A DNA stretch of 64,000 nucleotides from Maricaulis sp048269565. Lineage in GTDB: Bacteria; Pseudomonadota; Alphaproteobacteria; Caulobacterales; Maricaulaceae. Both the position numbers and the translations under genes were made by a program. Below are positions 63,524 through 64,000 of the stretch, piece by piece. The notes under the pieces were generated by a model. It was not told where the DNA came from. It did no database searches and was given only the letters and a program-made list of their open reading frames with translations. The stretch's first letter is position 1, and each line of letters starts with the position of its first letter. Where the stretch lies: assembly GCF_048269565.1 (NCBI RefSeq), contig NZ_JBLXIK010000002.1, positions 619,418 through 683,417 of the forward strand, written 5' to 3'.

Positions 63524-63742
63524 ATGAAACAAGATATCCATCCCGAGTATCACATCATCAATGTTGTGATGACCAATGGGACCACCTTCCAGACCAAGTC
63601 GACCTATGGCAAGGAAGGCGACACGATCAATCTCGATATCGATCCGACCTCGCACCCGGCCTGGACCGGCGGCAATGCCCACCTGCTTGACCGCGCCGGC
63701 CGCGTTTCGCGCTTCAAGGACAAGTTCAAGGGCTTCGCTTGA
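63524..63742 (+). CDS. rpmE: ribosomal protein bL31 (zinc-free form)
   Basis: 72 residues from the ATG at 63524. IHPEYHIINVVMTNGTTFQTKSTYG and SHPAWTGGNAHLLDRAGRVSRFKDKF match bL31. The CxxC zinc ligands found in many bL31 proteins are absent, so this is the C-minus type. It sits before a strong terminator and is transcribed from the region near 63400-63520. Confidence 0.95.
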   Translation: MKQDIHPEYHIINVVMTNGTTFQTKSTYGKEGDTINLDIDPTSHPAWTGGNAHLLDRAGRVSRFKDKFKGFA

Positions 63743-63769
63743 TCCTTCGCGAATACGCTTGATTGAAAC

Positions 63770-63801
63770 GGGCGCGATCCTTACCGGATCGCGCCCTTTT
63801 T
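63770..63801 (+). terminator. rpmE terminator
   Basis: GGGCGCGATCC (63770-63780) pairs with GGATCGCGCCC (63786-63796) and is followed by TTTTT. It is a classical rho-independent terminator 27 bases after the rpmE stop. Confidence 0.92.
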
Positions 63802-63824
63802 CTGTCTGGCACCACCTGGAATAC

Positions 63825-63858
63825 AAAAGGCCTCCCGAAGCGATCCGGGAGGCCTTTT
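63825..63858. terminator. second, bidirectional terminator
   Basis: AAAAGGCCTCCCG (63825-63837) pairs with CGGGAGGCCTTTT (63846-63858) around an 8-base loop. A- and T-runs on both sides let it serve the minus-strand gene that ends at 63879 and back up the rpmE terminator. Confidence 0.88.
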
Positions 63859-63878
63859 TGTTGTTGTGCTGCGAGCGA

Positions 63879-64000
63879 TCAGCCCTGGCTGAAGGCGCCG
63901 CGCAGTCTTTCCATATGGTCAGCAACCGGATTGCTTTCGGTTTCCGGCATGCCGTCGGCATAGAGATTGTCATCGATGCGCTTGAGGCGGGCATAGAGCG
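63879..64000 (-). CDS. C-terminal end of an unidentified protein (cut by window edge)
   Basis: Only the last ~40 residues are visible: LYARLKRIDDNLYADG, then a segment ending MERLRGAFSQG and a TGA stop (63879-63881). A DUF1465-type protein often lies next to rpmE in alphaproteobacteria and could end this way, but the fragment is too short to decide. Confidence 0.6.
   Translation of the reverse strand, partial: LYARLKRIDDNLYADGMPETESNPVADHMERLRGAFSQG

Overview
The window is GC-rich, densely coded bacterial chromosome. Gene content points to an alphaproteobacterium of the Caulobacterales/Maricaulales type (Hyphomonadaceae/Maricaulaceae-like). Pointers are an imuA-imuB-dnaE2 SOS mutagenesis cassette behind a GTTC-N7-GTTC LexA box, a gap-pgk-class I fba run, a TonB-dependent receptor of the sphingomonad/caulobacter style, TadG-like proteins and an SqdB-type sulfolipid enzyme. 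Genus-level placement is inference. I saw no rRNA, tRNA, CRISPR array, transposase or prophage.

Layout. 1-4.4 kb: end of an alpha/beta hydrolase gene, a TonB-dependent receptor, a second membrane-anchored hydrolase and a BlaI-like regulator. 4.5-10.6 kb: the mutasome operon on the minus strand (imuA, imuB, an inserted DUF559 endonuclease-like gene, dnaE2) with a LexA box at its head. 10.6-11.2 kb: a gene-free stretch packed with inverted repeats. 11.3-12.4 kb: SRAP protein and partner. 12.4-15.1 kb: a TPR membrane protein, a small membrane protein and the remnant of another copy. 15.3-17.6 kb: tyrosine catabolism (HPPD, VOC protein) divergent from a MarR regulator. 17.6-25.2 kb: orphan sensory protein, BipA/TypA, DUF418 protein, serine hydrolase and a 7TM-LytTR receptor. 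25.4-31.8 kb: SDR, lone ParD, DUF1697, ArsR/SRPBCC pair, PLP decarboxylase, FeoAB. 32.4-39.2 kb: MacAB-like efflux operon, then a convergent seven-PAS histidine kinase. 39.6-45.1 kb: double-ATPase peptide ABC subunit, M16 protease lipoprotein, FKBP lipoprotein. 45.2-48.3 kb: tandem TadG/VWA proteins. 48.5-55 kb: ArgE, UDP-sulfoquinovose synthase, gap-pgk-fba. 55-64 kb: secreted protein, repeat, a structured untranslated region before thiE, Sel1 protein, EF-P and inositol monophosphatase, a MotA/OmpA-type stator pair, VOC-like protein, CcdAB toxin-antitoxin, bL31 and a cut-off gene.

How the genes work together. Several units are translationally coupled by ATGA overlaps: hydrolase-TonB receptor, imuB-DUF559-dnaE2, TPR-small membrane protein-remnant, ArsR-SRPBCC, FeoA-FeoB and macA-macB-permease. 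The most unusual points are the DUF559 gene embedded in the SOS mutasome, the folded leader before thiE, three intergenic elements that share GTCAYCC termini, the efflux adaptor carrying an LTxxQ-like insertion, and the direct repeat at the start of the LytTR gene.
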